NCBI GenBank assembly: GCA_001552515.1
Contig: BCRI01000031.1
Location: forward strand, 1 to 34,031
Direction: 5' to 3'
Source of the DNA: Sphaerimonospora mesophila NBRC 14179 = JCM 3151
GTDB lineage: Bacteria; Actinomycetota; Actinomycetes; Streptosporangiales; Streptosporangiaceae
Length of the DNA stretch: 34,031 nt
The notes below the pieces were generated by a model, which did not search any database, had not been told where the DNA came from, and saw nothing but the letters and a program-made list of their open reading frames with translations. A program made the position numbers and the translations under genes. The number at the start of each line of letters is the position of its first letter. Within the stretch, counting starts at the first letter, position 1. Shown here piece after piece: positions 14,106 through 22,472 of this stretch.

Positions 14106-15635
14106 ATGAAGAGGACCTGGAAAGCGGCCCTGACCGCGGCCATCGCGCTCGCGTTGGCCTCCTGCACGAGCACCGGCGCCGACCCCGGCGCCACATCGGC
14201 TGACGGCGGCGCGGTCGAGGAACTCAAGATCGGTTCGTTCCTCGACGTCACATCCTGGGACCCCGCGAACGCCGACATCGGATTCGACGGCCCCTACCTT
14301 TCCGCGGTCTACGACCCCCTGATCGCCCTCGACAAGGACTCCCAGCCCATCCCCGCGCTCGCCACGTCGTGGACGTACTCCGACGACTTCAGGACGCTCA
14401 CCATGGATCTGCGTTCGGGGGTCACCTTCGACGACGGCAAGCCCTTGGACGCCGAGGCCGTGGTGAAGAACCTCGAACACCTCAGGGCCGGCGCCCGATC
14501 CGGCCAGGCGTACCTCAACGTCGACGGCGTCAAGGCGGTGGACTCCGACACCGTCGAAATCCACCTGAAGAAGAAGGACGACGCCCTGCTGTACTTCATG
14601 GGCCTCGGCCGCAGCTGGATGGCCTCGCCCGCGGCGATCGACGCCGGCACGCTCGCCGCGGGACCGGTCGGCTCGGGCCCCTACACCTATGAGAAGGACC
14701 GGTCGACGCCCGGGTCGGAGTACGTCTTCACCAAGAAGGCGCAGCACTGGGACGAGACCACCTACCCGTTCAAGTCGGTGCGCCTGTTCCCCATCACCGA
14801 TCAGACCGCGAGCTTCAACGCGATGCTGTCCGGTCAGCTGAACGTCAGCTTCGCCAACCCCACGAACAACGCCCAGGCCAAGGAGCAGGGCTGGAACATC
14901 GCCTCGAAGGTCGCCTCCTGGGTCGGCGTCCAGTTCGTTGACCGCACCGGGGACCGGCTGAAGCCGCTGGGCGACGTGCGGGTACGGCAGGCCATCAGCC
15001 ACGCCTTCGACGGCGCGGCGATCCTGAAGTCGGTGGCCGAGGGCGCCGGAGTGGCGACCACCCAGGTGTTCCCCGCCGAGGGGGACAAGGTCTACGACGC
15101 CGCGCTGAACGACCGGTACGCCCATGACATGGCCAAGGCCAAGCGGCTCATGGCGGAGGCGGGCTACCCCGACGGGTTCTCCGTGAAGATGCCGATGTCG
15201 CCGATCTTCCAGGCCTGGCAGCCCGCGGCCGAGCAGACCCTCGGCCAGCTCGGCATCAAGGTCACCTGGGACGAGGTGTCGATGCCGGACTACCAGAAGA
15301 ACGCCCCGACCTACCCGATGTTCCTGGCCGTCATCTCGATGGACTCCAACCCGGCGGCGACGGTCAGCGGCCAGTTCGCCACCGAGCAGTGGTTCAACCC
15401 GACCCCCTCGACCGACGAGTTCCCCGAGATGAAGGCGCTCCTCACCCAGATCGAGGAGGCGACCGGCGACGAGCAGATCGAGCTGATGCGCAAGTTCAAC
15501 GCCAAGGCCGTCGACCTGGCCTGGCACGACGTCTGGTACCAGGCGTACAACACGTACTTCAGCGTCAAGGGAGTCACGGTGACCCCGATCACCGGGATGA
15601 TGTTCCCGACCCTGCGGTTCATCCAGCGCGGTTAG
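14106..15635 (+). CDS. ABC importer substrate-binding lipoprotein (OppA/DppA family 5)
   Basis: A 509-residue extracytoplasmic solute-binding protein. A basic, hydrophobic signal peptide ends in the lipobox LASC with Cys20 as the lipidation site. Family-5 features include IGSFLDVTSWDPANA near the start, the ALATSWTYSDD-LTMDLRSGVTFDDGKPLDAEAV region, VGSGPYTYEK, DVRVRQAISHAFD and AKRLMAEAGYPDGF. Family members bind peptides, but also nickel, opines, sugars and other ligands, so the ligand is not predictable; the context suggests the compound processed by the cluster. ATG at 14106 with GAGAGGAAGG upstream. First gene of an ABC operon that continues to 19859. A strong hairpin follows the stop. 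Confidence 0.92.
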   Translation: MKRTWKAALTAAIALALASCTSTGADPGATSADGGAVEELKIGSFLDVTSWDPANADIGFDGPYLSAVYDPLIALDKDSQPIPALATSWTYSDDFRTLTMDLRSGVTFDDGKPLDAEAVVKNLEHLRAGARSGQAYLNVDGVKAVDSDTVEIHLKKKDDALLYFMGLGRSWMASPAAIDAGTLAAGPVGSGPYTYEKDRSTPGSEYVFTKKAQHWDETTYPFKSVRLFPITDQTASFNAMLSGQLNVSFANPTNNAQAKEQGWNIASKVASWVGVQFVDRTGDRLKPLGDVRVRQAISHAFDGAAILKSVAEGAGVATTQVFPAEGDKVYDAALNDRYAHDMAKAKRLMAEAGYPDGFSVKMPMSPIFQAWQPAAEQTLGQLGIKVTWDEVSMPDYQKNAPTYPMFLAVISMDSNPAATVSGQFATEQWFNPTPSTDEFPEMKALLTQIEEATGDEQIELMRKFNAKAVDLAWHDVWYQAYNTYFSVKGVTVTPITGMMFPTLRFIQRG

Positions 15636-15644
15636 CTCGCGTCA

Positions 15645-15686
15645 CGGTCGCGGCCGCCGGCCGAGAGGCAGCGGCGGCCGCGACCG
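15645..15686. repeat. Intercistronic hairpin downstream of the binding-protein gene
   Basis: CGGTCGCGGCCGCCG (15645-15659) and CGGCGGCCGCGACCG (15672-15686) form a perfect 15-bp stem with a 12-nt loop, filling most of the 66-nt gap between the binding-protein and permease genes. Hairpins at this place typically protect the 3' end of the first cistron or partly terminate transcription, so that the binding protein outnumbers the membrane complex. Confidence 0.7.
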
Positions 15687-15701
15687 CGGAAGGGGTCCGA
15701 A

Positions 15702-16643
15702 ATGCTCAAGTTCATCGCCCGGCGCATCCTCTCCGGGCTCGTCCTCCTCCTGGTCGTCACCTGCGGTTCGTTCTTCCTGGCCCACCGGGCCATCGGGGAC
15801 CCGACACCGGGCCTGCTCGGCAACAGCGCCACCCCGTTCCAGCGGGCGGCGCTGCGGGAGCAACTGGGGCTGGAACGGCCGCTGCTCGTCCAGTTCTGGG
15901 ACTGGTTCTCGCACGCGATCCGCGGTGATTTCGGCACCTCGTGGCGGAACCTCCAGCCGGTCTCCGAACAGATCGCGCTGCGCGTTCCGGTCACCCTGTC
16001 GGTCGTCGTGGCCGCCACCCTGCTGGCGGCCGTGCTCGGCCTCGCCGTGGGGATCATCACCGGGCTGCGCCCGGGCGGGACGCTCGACCGCGGGCTCAAG
16101 CTCGGCTCCGTGGTCTTCTTCGCGCTGCCGGGGTTCTGGGTGAGCCTCGTGCTGGTCATGTGGTTCGCCATCCAGCTGAGATGGTTCCCGGCCGTGGGCT
16201 ACGTGTCCCCCGATCAGTCCGTCACGGGATGGCTGCGGTCGATCACGCTGCCGTCGGTGTCGCTCGCGATCGGGGCGGTCGTGATGGTCGCGGAGCAACT
16301 GCGCAACGGCTTCCTGGAGGTGCAGAACCAGGACTTCGTCCGTACGCTGCGGGCGCGCGGGCTGCCCCCGTGGCGGGTGACCGTGCACGTGCTGCGCAAC
16401 GCCTCGCCCGCCGCGCTCACCGTGCTCGCGCTGATGTTCGTCGGGCTGCTCGGCGGCGCGATCGTCGTCGAGATCATCTTCAACCTGCCGGGCATCGGCA
16501 GCCTCATCCAGTCGGCCTCCCAGATCGGCGACATTCCGATCCTGCTCGGGCTCACCGCCGTGACGGTCGTCTTCGTCGTCATCGTCAACCTCCTGCTCGA
16601 TCTCGTGCTCGGGTGGGTCAACCCGAAGGTGCGTGAACAGTGA
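15702..16643 (+). CDS. ABC importer permease (DppB/OppB type)
   Basis: A 313-residue inner-membrane permease with the family's N-terminal helix (FIARRILSGLVLLLVVTCGSFF), then a periplasmic segment, about five further helices and the EAA-type loop (QDFVRTLRARGLPPWRVTVHVLRNA), where it contacts the ATPase. It forms the translocation pore with the permease domain of the next protein. ATG at 15702 after GGAAGGGG. The stop overlaps the GTG of the next gene (GTGA at 16640-16643), so translation is coupled. Confidence 0.92.
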   Translation: MLKFIARRILSGLVLLLVVTCGSFFLAHRAIGDPTPGLLGNSATPFQRAALREQLGLERPLLVQFWDWFSHAIRGDFGTSWRNLQPVSEQIALRVPVTLSVVVAATLLAAVLGLAVGIITGLRPGGTLDRGLKLGSVVFFALPGFWVSLVLVMWFAIQLRWFPAVGYVSPDQSVTGWLRSITLPSVSLAIGAVVMVAEQLRNGFLEVQNQDFVRTLRARGLPPWRVTVHVLRNASPAALTVLALMFVGLLGGAIVVEIIFNLPGIGSLIQSASQIGDIPILLGLTAVTVVFVVIVNLLLDLVLGWVNPKVREQ

Positions 16644-18430
16644 CCACGGACACGTTCCCCGCATCGGGCCGGCCGGTCCGGGCCAGGCGCGGCCTCTGGT
16701 CGCGCTACCTGCGCCGGCCGGTGGGCGTCGTCGCGCTGGCGGTGTTCCTCCTCGTGGTCGCCGCGGCGCTGCTGGCCCCGCTGCTCGCGCCGCACGACCC
16801 CAACTTCGTCGACTACACGCTGACCAAGGCCCCGCCCGGCCCCGACCACCTGATGGGCGGCGACTCGGCGGGACGCGACATCTACAGCAGGCTGCTGTAC
16901 GGCGCGCGCACCACGTTGTACGGCGCGGCGGTCGCCTGCCTGACCGGGATCCTGCTGGGGGTGCCCACCGGCGTGGCCGCGGGCTACTTCGGCGGCCGGA
17001 CCGACCGGATCTGCTCCTCGATCAGCGACGGAGTGCAGTCCGTGCCCGGAATGATCGTGCTGCTCATCGTCGCGGCGGGCACCGGTTCGAACTTCACCGT
17101 GCTCATGATCACCATTGGGGTGTTCATGGCGCCGGGCTACTACCGCATCTCGCGTTCCCGGGCCCTGGCCGTACGCAGGGAGCCCTACATCGACGCCGCC
17201 CGGGTCGCGGGGCTCACCAACGTCCAGATCCTGCGCGCGCACATGCTGCGTGCGGTCCGGGCGCCGATCGTCATCCAGTCCGCCCTCACCGGGGGCATCG
17301 CGATGGGCATGCAGGCCGGCCTGCAGTTCCTCGGCATCGGCTCGGCGTCGACCCCAAGCTGGGGCGCGATGATGAACGACGGGTACCGCAACATGCAGAC
17401 CCACCCGCTGATCCTGCTGTGGCCGTCGGCCGCGCTGGGCATCACGATCGCGGCGCTGGCGTTCATGGGCTCGGTCCTGGCCGACCTGCTGAGCGTGCGG
17501 GCGGAGCCCGGGACCAGAGCCGGACGCGGCTCCGCGCCCGCGGCCGGGGACGAGGCGCCCACCGGCGAGCCGGCGCATCCCGTCGAGGGCAGTGCGCTGC
17601 GGATCGAGAACCTCCGCGTCGCCTTCGGCGGGCCGGACGGCGACAAGCGGGTGGTGCACGGGGTGTGCCTGGACGCCGCACCCAGGGAGGTGCTCGGCAT
17701 CGTCGGCGAGTCGGGGTCGGGCAAGTCGCAGACCGTGCTGTCCGTGCTCGACCTTCTCCCGGCGGGCGGCCGCGCGACCGCGGACGGCATCTGGGTCGGC
17801 GGGCGCGAGATCGGCGCCCTGCCCCGTGGCCGGCGGCACGCCCTGCTCGGCACGGAGATCGGCTATGTGCCCCAGGAGCCGATGACCAACCTCGACCCCT
17901 GCTACACGATCGGGCACCAGCTCGTCGAACCGCTGCGGGTCGTGCACCGGCTGCCGAAGGCCGAGGCGCGCGGCCGGGCGCGAGAGATCCTGCTCCGGGT
18001 CGGCATCACCGACCCCGACCGGGTCATGGCGTCCTACCCGCATCAGCTCTCCGGCGGCATGGCCCAGCGGGTGCTCATCGCCGGAGCGGTGGCCGGCCGG
18101 CCGAGCCTGCTGATCGCCGACGAGCCGACGACGGCCCTGGACGTCACCGTGCAGGCCGAGGTCCTCGAGCTGCTGCGCGAACTGCAGGAGGAGTACGGCA
18201 TGGCGCTCGTGATCGTCACGCACAACTTCGGCGTGGTCGCCGACATCTGCGACCGGGTCGTGGTGATGAAGGACGGCAGGGTCGTCGAGACCGGGCCCGT
18301 CGGGCGGATCTTCGCCGATCCCGGCGACCCGTACACCGCGGAGCTCATCCGCGCATCACTGGACGACACGGAGAGCCGCATCGACCTGGACGCGGCGCAC
18401 GACCAGGCCGGGCAGGCGGTGGAGGCATGA
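16640..18430 (+). CDS. ABC importer permease-ATPase fusion (DppC-DppD type)
   Basis: A 596-residue fusion. Residues 1 to about 290 are a DppC-type permease ([21 protein letters not shown] first helix, [24 protein letters not shown] loop [14 protein letters not shown]). After a Pro/Ala/Gly-rich linker (about 290-315) comes a complete DppD-type ATPase: Walker A GESGSGKS at about 355, Q-loop YVPQEP, signature LSGGM at about 468, Walker B LLIADEP at about 490, and the switch His in VTHNFG. These are separate genes in enterobacteria; fusions occur in actinomycetes. The GTG at 16640 overlaps the previous stop, and its own TGA overlaps the next ATG, so no translational gap exists in the whole complex. 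Confidence 0.92.
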   Translation: MTTDTFPASGRPVRARRGLWSRYLRRPVGVVALAVFLLVVAAALLAPLLAPHDPNFVDYTLTKAPPGPDHLMGGDSAGRDIYSRLLYGARTTLYGAAVACLTGILLGVPTGVAAGYFGGRTDRICSSISDGVQSVPGMIVLLIVAAGTGSNFTVLMITIGVFMAPGYYRISRSRALAVRREPYIDAARVAGLTNVQILRAHMLRAVRAPIVIQSALTGGIAMGMQAGLQFLGIGSASTPSWGAMMNDGYRNMQTHPLILLWPSAALGITIAALAFMGSVLADLLSVRAEPGTRAGRGSAPAAGDEAPTGEPAHPVEGSALRIENLRVAFGGPDGDKRVVHGVCLDAAPREVLGIVGESGSGKSQTVLSVLDLLPAGGRATADGIWVGGREIGALPRGRRHALLGTEIGYVPQEPMTNLDPCYTIGHQLVEPLRVVHRLPKAEARGRAREILLRVGITDPDRVMASYPHQLSGGMAQRVLIAGAVAGRPSLLIADEPTTALDVTVQAEVLELLRELQEEYGMALVIVTHNFGVVADICDRVVVMKDGRVVETGPVGRIFADPGDPYTAELIRASLDDTESRIDLDAAHDQAGQAVEA

Positions 18431-19260
18431 TGAAGGACGGCGACGGCGGCCCGCTGCTCGAGGTGAACGACCTCGTCGTGGACTACCGCCGCGGGCAGAC
18501 GACCTTCCGGGCGCTGAAGGGCGTCTCGATGACGATCGGGCCGGGAGAGTGCGTGGGGCTGGTCGGCGAGAGCGGGTCGGGCAAGTCGACGCTCGGGAAG
18601 GCCATCCTCGGGCTGGCCGCCGTGACCTCCGGCACGATCGGCTTCGCCGGTCAGGACATCACCCGCGCCAGGGGAGCCGCCCGGCGGCGCCTCGCCGCCG
18701 ACATCCAGGTGGTCTTCCAGGACCCGTACGGCTCGCTCGACCCCACGATGACGATCGGGCAGATCCTCGCCGAGCCGCTCACGGCCTCGGGCGCGCCACG
18801 GGAGGAGGCACGCGCCGCCGTGGCCGAGATGCTCGAGCACGTGCGCCTGCCGTCGGACGCCGTCACCCGCTACCCCAGTGAGTTCTCCGGGGGACAGCGC
18901 CAGCGGATCGCCATCGCCCGCGCGCTCGTGCGCCGCCCCCGCCTCATCGTCTGCGACGAGCCGGTGAGCGCGCTGGACCTGACGACGCAGTCGGCGGTGA
19001 TCGACCTGTTCATCGACATCCAGCGTGAGACCGGCGTCTCCTACCTGTTCGTGTCGCACGACCTCGGGGTGGTGCGGCGCATCTGCCACCGAATCTCCGT
19101 CATGTACCAGGGGGAGATCGTCGAGTCCGGAGACAACGAAAGGATCACTCGTGACCCCGAGCACCCCTACACCCGGCGCCTGCTGCTCGCCTCCCCGGTG
19201 GCCGACCCCGTCAGACAGGCGGAGCGCAGGCGGACCTGGCTCGGACTTCGCGTCGGATAG
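18427..19260 (+). CDS. ABC importer ATPase (DppF/OppF type)
   Basis: A 277-residue ATPase, the second nucleotide-binding subunit of the importer. Walker A GESGSGKS at about 46, Q-loop [12 protein letters not shown], signature FSGGQRQR at about 152, Walker B LIVCDEP at about 175, His switch VSHDLG, and the peptide-importer C-terminal [12 protein letters not shown]. The ATG at 18427 overlaps the fusion gene's stop and has GGAGG just upstream; the frame open far upstream of it is only a shadow. Only eight bases separate it from the TetR gene. Confidence 0.92.
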   Translation: MMKDGDGGPLLEVNDLVVDYRRGQTTFRALKGVSMTIGPGECVGLVGESGSGKSTLGKAILGLAAVTSGTIGFAGQDITRARGAARRRLAADIQVVFQDPYGSLDPTMTIGQILAEPLTASGAPREEARAAVAEMLEHVRLPSDAVTRYPSEFSGGQRQRIAIARALVRRPRLIVCDEPVSALDLTTQSAVIDLFIDIQRETGVSYLFVSHDLGVVRRICHRISVMYQGEIVESGDNERITRDPEHPYTRRLLLASPVADPVRQAERRRTWLGLRVG

Positions 19261-19268
19261 CGTGTGAC

Positions 19269-19859
19269 ATGCCGAAGATCATTGATCACGACCAGCGGCG
19301 CAGAGAGATCGTCGAGGTCGCGAAGAGGCTCATCATCGGAGGCGGTTTCGAGGCCGCGACCATGCGGAGCATCGCCGCGGCCGCGGGGTTCGCCAACGGC
19401 GCGCTGAAGCGCTATTTCCCCAGCAAGGACAGCATCATCGCGGCCACGTTCCAGAGCGTCCTGCAGACGATGAACGAGCGGATCGGCGCGTGCGATCCGT
19501 CGGGCGGCCCGGCCGAGGAGCTGCGCCACTACCTCGAGGCGGCGCTGCCGCTCGACGGGTACCGCATCGAATCGGCACGCGTGCTGCTGGCCCTGTGGGA
19601 GCACTCGGTGGCCAACGAGGAACTCGCGACGCTGTACCGCGAGCACCTGAAGATCTGGCGCGGCCAGCTGGCCGACCTGATCTCCGCGACCCGCGGCAGG
19701 GGCGAGCCCGCCGACGCCCCCGCGATCGACGAGCTCGCGGGCGAGGTCATCAGCATGACCATCGGAGCGCACATCACCTGTGTGATGTTCCCCGACGGCG
19801 CCCTCATCCCCGAGTACCGCTCCTACGTCGACCGGTTCATGCGCCGCGTCGCCGACTGA
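19269..19859 (+). CDS. TetR-family transcriptional regulator
   Basis: A 196-residue regulator with an N-terminal helix-turn-helix (about 9-55: [45 protein letters not shown]) and a helical ligand-binding domain containing [21 protein letters not shown], as in BetI/AcrR-like members. It is co-transcribed with the ABC importer (8-nt gap), so it likely senses the imported compound or a product. The perfect palindrome at 13861-13886 is a candidate operator. Its stop is 4 nt from the convergent amidohydrolase stop, leaving no room for a conventional terminator. Confidence 0.9.
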   Translation: MPKIIDHDQRRREIVEVAKRLIIGGGFEAATMRSIAAAAGFANGALKRYFPSKDSIIAATFQSVLQTMNERIGACDPSGGPAEELRHYLEAALPLDGYRIESARVLLALWEHSVANEELATLYREHLKIWRGQLADLISATRGRGEPADAPAIDELAGEVISMTIGAHITCVMFPDGALIPEYRSYVDRFMRRVAD

Positions 19860-19863
19860 CGGT

Positions 19864-21261
19864 CTAGCCCTCGTAGACGATCCGGCCGTTCAGCATGGTG
19901 AGGCGCACCGGGACCTGGGGGAGCGCCGCCGGCTCCGTCTCCAGCGGATCGGCCTCCAGCACGCACAGGTCGGCGACCTTGCCCGGCTCGAGAGACCCCT
20001 TCCAGGTCTCGGCGCCGTCCTGCCAGGCCGGCGTGATCGTGTACGCCCGCAGGGCCTGGGCGACCGTCAGCCGCTGGGCCTCCCCGCGCACGCGGCCGTC
20101 CAGGCCACGCCGGGTCACCGCCGCCGCGACCCCGGCCCGCCAGTCCGGGGTGAGGACGGGCGCGTCGGAGCTCAGGCAGAGCGGGACCCCGGCGGCCAGC
20201 GCGTCGCGCAGCGGCCAGGCCTCGGGCAGCACGCCGGGGCCGAGGGCGGCCGTCAGCATGTCCTCGGTCGTCACCGCGATCTCGGCCTGGGTGTTCAGGC
20301 CGATCCCGGCGGCGGCCATCGTCGCCAGAGTCTCCGCACGCAGAAGGTCGCCATGGATCACGTAATGCCTGCCGGGGTTCCCCGGGCGCCGGTTCAGCAC
20401 GGCGGCGAACGCCTCGGCCACCACCCGTGTGGTCCGGCTGCCGGTCGCGTGCACGCCGATCTGGTGGCCCGCCGCGTGCGCCGCGTCGATCATCGCGATC
20501 AGCGCGGCCTCCCGCTCCCCGGCGTCGCCCCCCTCGACGAGGAGGCCGCCGTGCGTGCCGTCGCCGTACGGCTCGTCGGTCCAGGCCGTGCGCATCGGCG
20601 GGATGCCGTCGGCGAAGATCTTCACACCCGCGACCCGGAACCGGCCGGGCACGTCGGCGGGCGGGGTGAAGGCGCGCAGCCCCTCGGTCAGGCCGCTGAG
20701 CGAGCTCGCTCCGTCGAGCTCGCCGAACAGCATGAGCGCGGTGACGCGCGCGGTGAGCAGGCCTTCCCTGGCGAGGTCGGCGTAGTCGCCGAGCGCGGCC
20801 GAGCCGAAGCAGCCGCTCGGCCCGTCGTCCTCGCCGGGGCCGAGGCCCGGCTCGGTGTAGCTGGTGATCCCGAGCGAGGCCAGCAGCTCGGCGGTGCGCA
20901 GGATCGCGCGGCGCCGGTCGGCGCTCGTCTCCAGGCGCGCCTGCGGCGGCCCGTCCTGCCGGTGGTGGTCGCCACCGGCCAGCTGATCCATGAGCAGGTG
21001 CGGCCACATCGTGCCGAGCCAGACGCCGTGCAGATGGGAGTCGTTGATGCCGGGGAGCACCGACCCGCCGCGCAGCCGGACGACCCGGGTCCGCCGGCCG
21101 ATCAGCGGCGCCACCTCGTCGGCCGTGCCGACCCGGGCGATCCGGCCGGCCCGGACCGCGATCGCTTCGGCGACGCCGCCGGCGGAGTCCATGGTGTGGA
21201 TCCGCCCTCCGGTCAGGACGAGGTCCGCGGGGGAGGGGTCGTCCGTGGTTCTGTTGCGCAA
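19864..21261 (-). CDS. Amidohydrolase family 3 protein (YtcJ-like)
   Basis: A 465-residue metal-dependent amidohydrolase. The N-terminal beta-sandwich (LVLTGGRIHTMD, AIAVRAGRIARVG) is followed by the metal motif GINDSHLHG (H76, H78). Later motifs are VKIFADG, IGVHATGS, YVIHGDL, LSSDAPVL, and a C-terminal GSLEPGKVADLCVLEADPLE returning to the sandwich. Family members hydrolyse amides, carbamates or formamides, or act as dehydratase-like enzymes; the substrate is unknown. I choose the TTG at 21261 because GAAGAGG lies six bases before it and protein-like sequence begins there. Divergent from the alcohol dehydrogenase gene across a 93-bp region with a cluster operator. Confidence 0.88.
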   Translation of the reverse strand: MRNRTTDDPSPADLVLTGGRIHTMDSAGGVAEAIAVRAGRIARVGTADEVAPLIGRRTRVVRLRGGSVLPGINDSHLHGVWLGTMWPHLLMDQLAGGDHHRQDGPPQARLETSADRRRAILRTAELLASLGITSYTEPGLGPGEDDGPSGCFGSAALGDYADLAREGLLTARVTALMLFGELDGASSLSGLTEGLRAFTPPADVPGRFRVAGVKIFADGIPPMRTAWTDEPYGDGTHGGLLVEGGDAGEREAALIAMIDAAHAAGHQIGVHATGSRTTRVVAEAFAAVLNRRPGNPGRHYVIHGDLLRAETLATMAAAGIGLNTQAEIAVTTEDMLTAALGPGVLPEAWPLRDALAAGVPLCLSSDAPVLTPDWRAGVAAAVTRRGLDGRVRGEAQRLTVAQALRAYTITPAWQDGAETWKGSLEPGKVADLCVLEADPLETEPAALPQVPVRLTMLNGRIVYEG

Positions 21262-21287
21262 CCTCTACCTCTTCGCCATAGATTAGG

Positions 21288-21302
21288 GTACGTATACCGT
21301 AC
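21288..21302. promoter_or_regulatory. Palindrome with GTATAC core in divergent promoter
   Basis: GTACG-TATAC-CGTAC, perfect 5-bp arms around TATAC, lies between the amidohydrolase and alcohol-dehydrogenase starts. Its GTATAC core is also the core of many FCD-type GntR operators, so it may be a second, variant binding site 21 bp from copy 6. Confidence 0.4.
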
Positions 21303-21308
21303 ACGGAA

Positions 21309-21318
21309 TCAGATACGA
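21309..21318 (-). promoter_or_regulatory. Candidate cluster operator, copy 6
   Basis: The plus strand reads TCAGATACGA within GAATCAGATACGATTTTGC; the minus strand gives AAATCGTATCTGATT, close to the consensus and with AATC/GATT symmetry. It lies 37 bp before the alcohol-dehydrogenase start and 48 bp before the divergent amidohydrolase start. Confidence 0.5.
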
Positions 21319-21354
21319 TTTTGCTATGGGGTAGCGAATCGGAGGAAAGAACAC

Positions 21355-22464
21355 ATGTCACTGCCCACCTCTACCCGGGCGGCGGTCCTACGCGTCCACG
21401 GGCGACCGCTGACCATCGAGGAACTTCCGCTGCCCGCCGAGTGCGAGCCGGGCGCGGCGCTCGTCAAGATCGGCTGTGCCACGCTGTGCGCCACCGACGT
21501 CCACCTGTGGAGCGGCGCCATGTCCCTGCCGGGCATGCTGCCGATGGTGCTCGGGCACGAGATGATGGGCACCGTCGAGGCGGTCGGCCCCGGCACCGTC
21601 GACGCCCTCGGCCGCCCCGTCGAGGTGGGCGACCGCATCGGCTGGTCGGAGTCGGTCTGCGGGCACTGCTACGGCTGCACCGTGCTGCGTTCCCCGGTCG
21701 CCTGCGCCAACCGCGGGTACGGATTCCTCCAGCGCTCCGACCGCTGGCCGCACGCCACGGCGGGCCTCGCGGAGCACGCCTACGTCACCCCCGGCGCGCT
21801 GAAGGTCGTGCTGCCCGACGACGTCAAGGACACCTGGGCGGCCGGCGCGGGCTGCGCCGTCAAGACCGTCCTGCACGCCTTCGACCGGGCCGGCGGCATC
21901 CGCCCCGGCTCGACCGTCGCGATCCAGGGCGCCGGAGCCCTGGGGATCGTGGCCACGGCCGTGGCGAGCCTGGGCGGCGCCGGCACGGTCATCACGATCG
22001 GCGCCCCCGACGCCCGGCTCGAGACCGCCCGCCGGTTCGGCGCCGACGTCACGATCGGGCTGGACGGGCAGGCGACCGACCGCGTGGCCGCCGTGCTGGA
22101 CGCCACCGGCGGCCGGGGCGCCGACATCGTGCTCGACTTCGCCGGCGCCCCCGGCGTCGGGGCCGAGGCCGTGGACATGGCCGCCTGGGGCGGCCGGTTC
22201 GTCGTCGTCGGCAGCACCGGCCCCCGCCCCGACCCGATCGCCCTGGGCACGATCATGGGCAAGGAGCTGACCGTCCTGGGCTCGCTGAACGGCGATGTCG
22301 GCGACTACCACCGGGCGGTGGAGTTCCTCCGTACCTTCCGGGGGCGCTTCGACTGGGACGAGCTGTTCGGCGAGCCCGTCGGACTGAGCGCGGCGAGCGA
22401 GGCGATCGAGTCGATGTCCCGGCTCGAACAGATCAAGGCCGTCATCCACCCGTGGAAGGATTGA
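21355..22464 (+). CDS. Zinc-dependent alcohol dehydrogenase (MDR family)
   Basis: A 369-residue medium-chain dehydrogenase. Catalytic-zinc ligands are C45 (CATLCATD) with H68/E69 in GHE. The structural-zinc lobe is C102-x2-C105-x2-C108-x8-C117 (CGHCYGC...AC), with one residue more than the usual x7 spacing. The Rossmann fold shows AIQGAGALGIVA, and ADIVLDFAGAPGVG follows. It would interconvert an alcohol and an aldehyde or ketone with NAD(P). ATG at 21355 with GGAGGAAAG at 21341; upstream in-frame codons lie in the promoter. It starts a three-gene run with the second aldo/keto-reductase paralogue (8-nt gap) and the MFS gene. Confidence 0.9.
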   Translation: MSLPTSTRAAVLRVHGRPLTIEELPLPAECEPGAALVKIGCATLCATDVHLWSGAMSLPGMLPMVLGHEMMGTVEAVGPGTVDALGRPVEVGDRIGWSESVCGHCYGCTVLRSPVACANRGYGFLQRSDRWPHATAGLAEHAYVTPGALKVVLPDDVKDTWAAGAGCAVKTVLHAFDRAGGIRPGSTVAIQGAGALGIVATAVASLGGAGTVITIGAPDARLETARRFGADVTIGLDGQATDRVAAVLDATGGRGADIVLDFAGAPGVGAEAVDMAAWGGRFVVVGSTGPRPDPIALGTIMGKELTVLGSLNGDVGDYHRAVEFLRTFRGRFDWDELFGEPVGLSAASEAIESMSRLEQIKAVIHPWKD

Positions 22465-22472
22465 GGAGTCAG

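Noticed and set aside
16214-18223. 669-residue minus-strand open frame opposite the ABC importer
   Set aside because: It is antisense to two strongly supported genes, His/Asp/Arg-rich and without domains or start signal; a typical high-GC shadow.
16633-18426. Plus-strand open frame ahead of the second ABC ATPase
   Set aside because: It overlaps the permease-ATPase fusion in another frame, and its translation is Arg/Pro/Ala noise until residue positions matching the ATG at 18427.
19823-21361. 512-residue minus-strand frame over the amidohydrolase
   Set aside because: It is in a different frame from the real amidohydrolase and lacks its motifs; shadow of codon bias.
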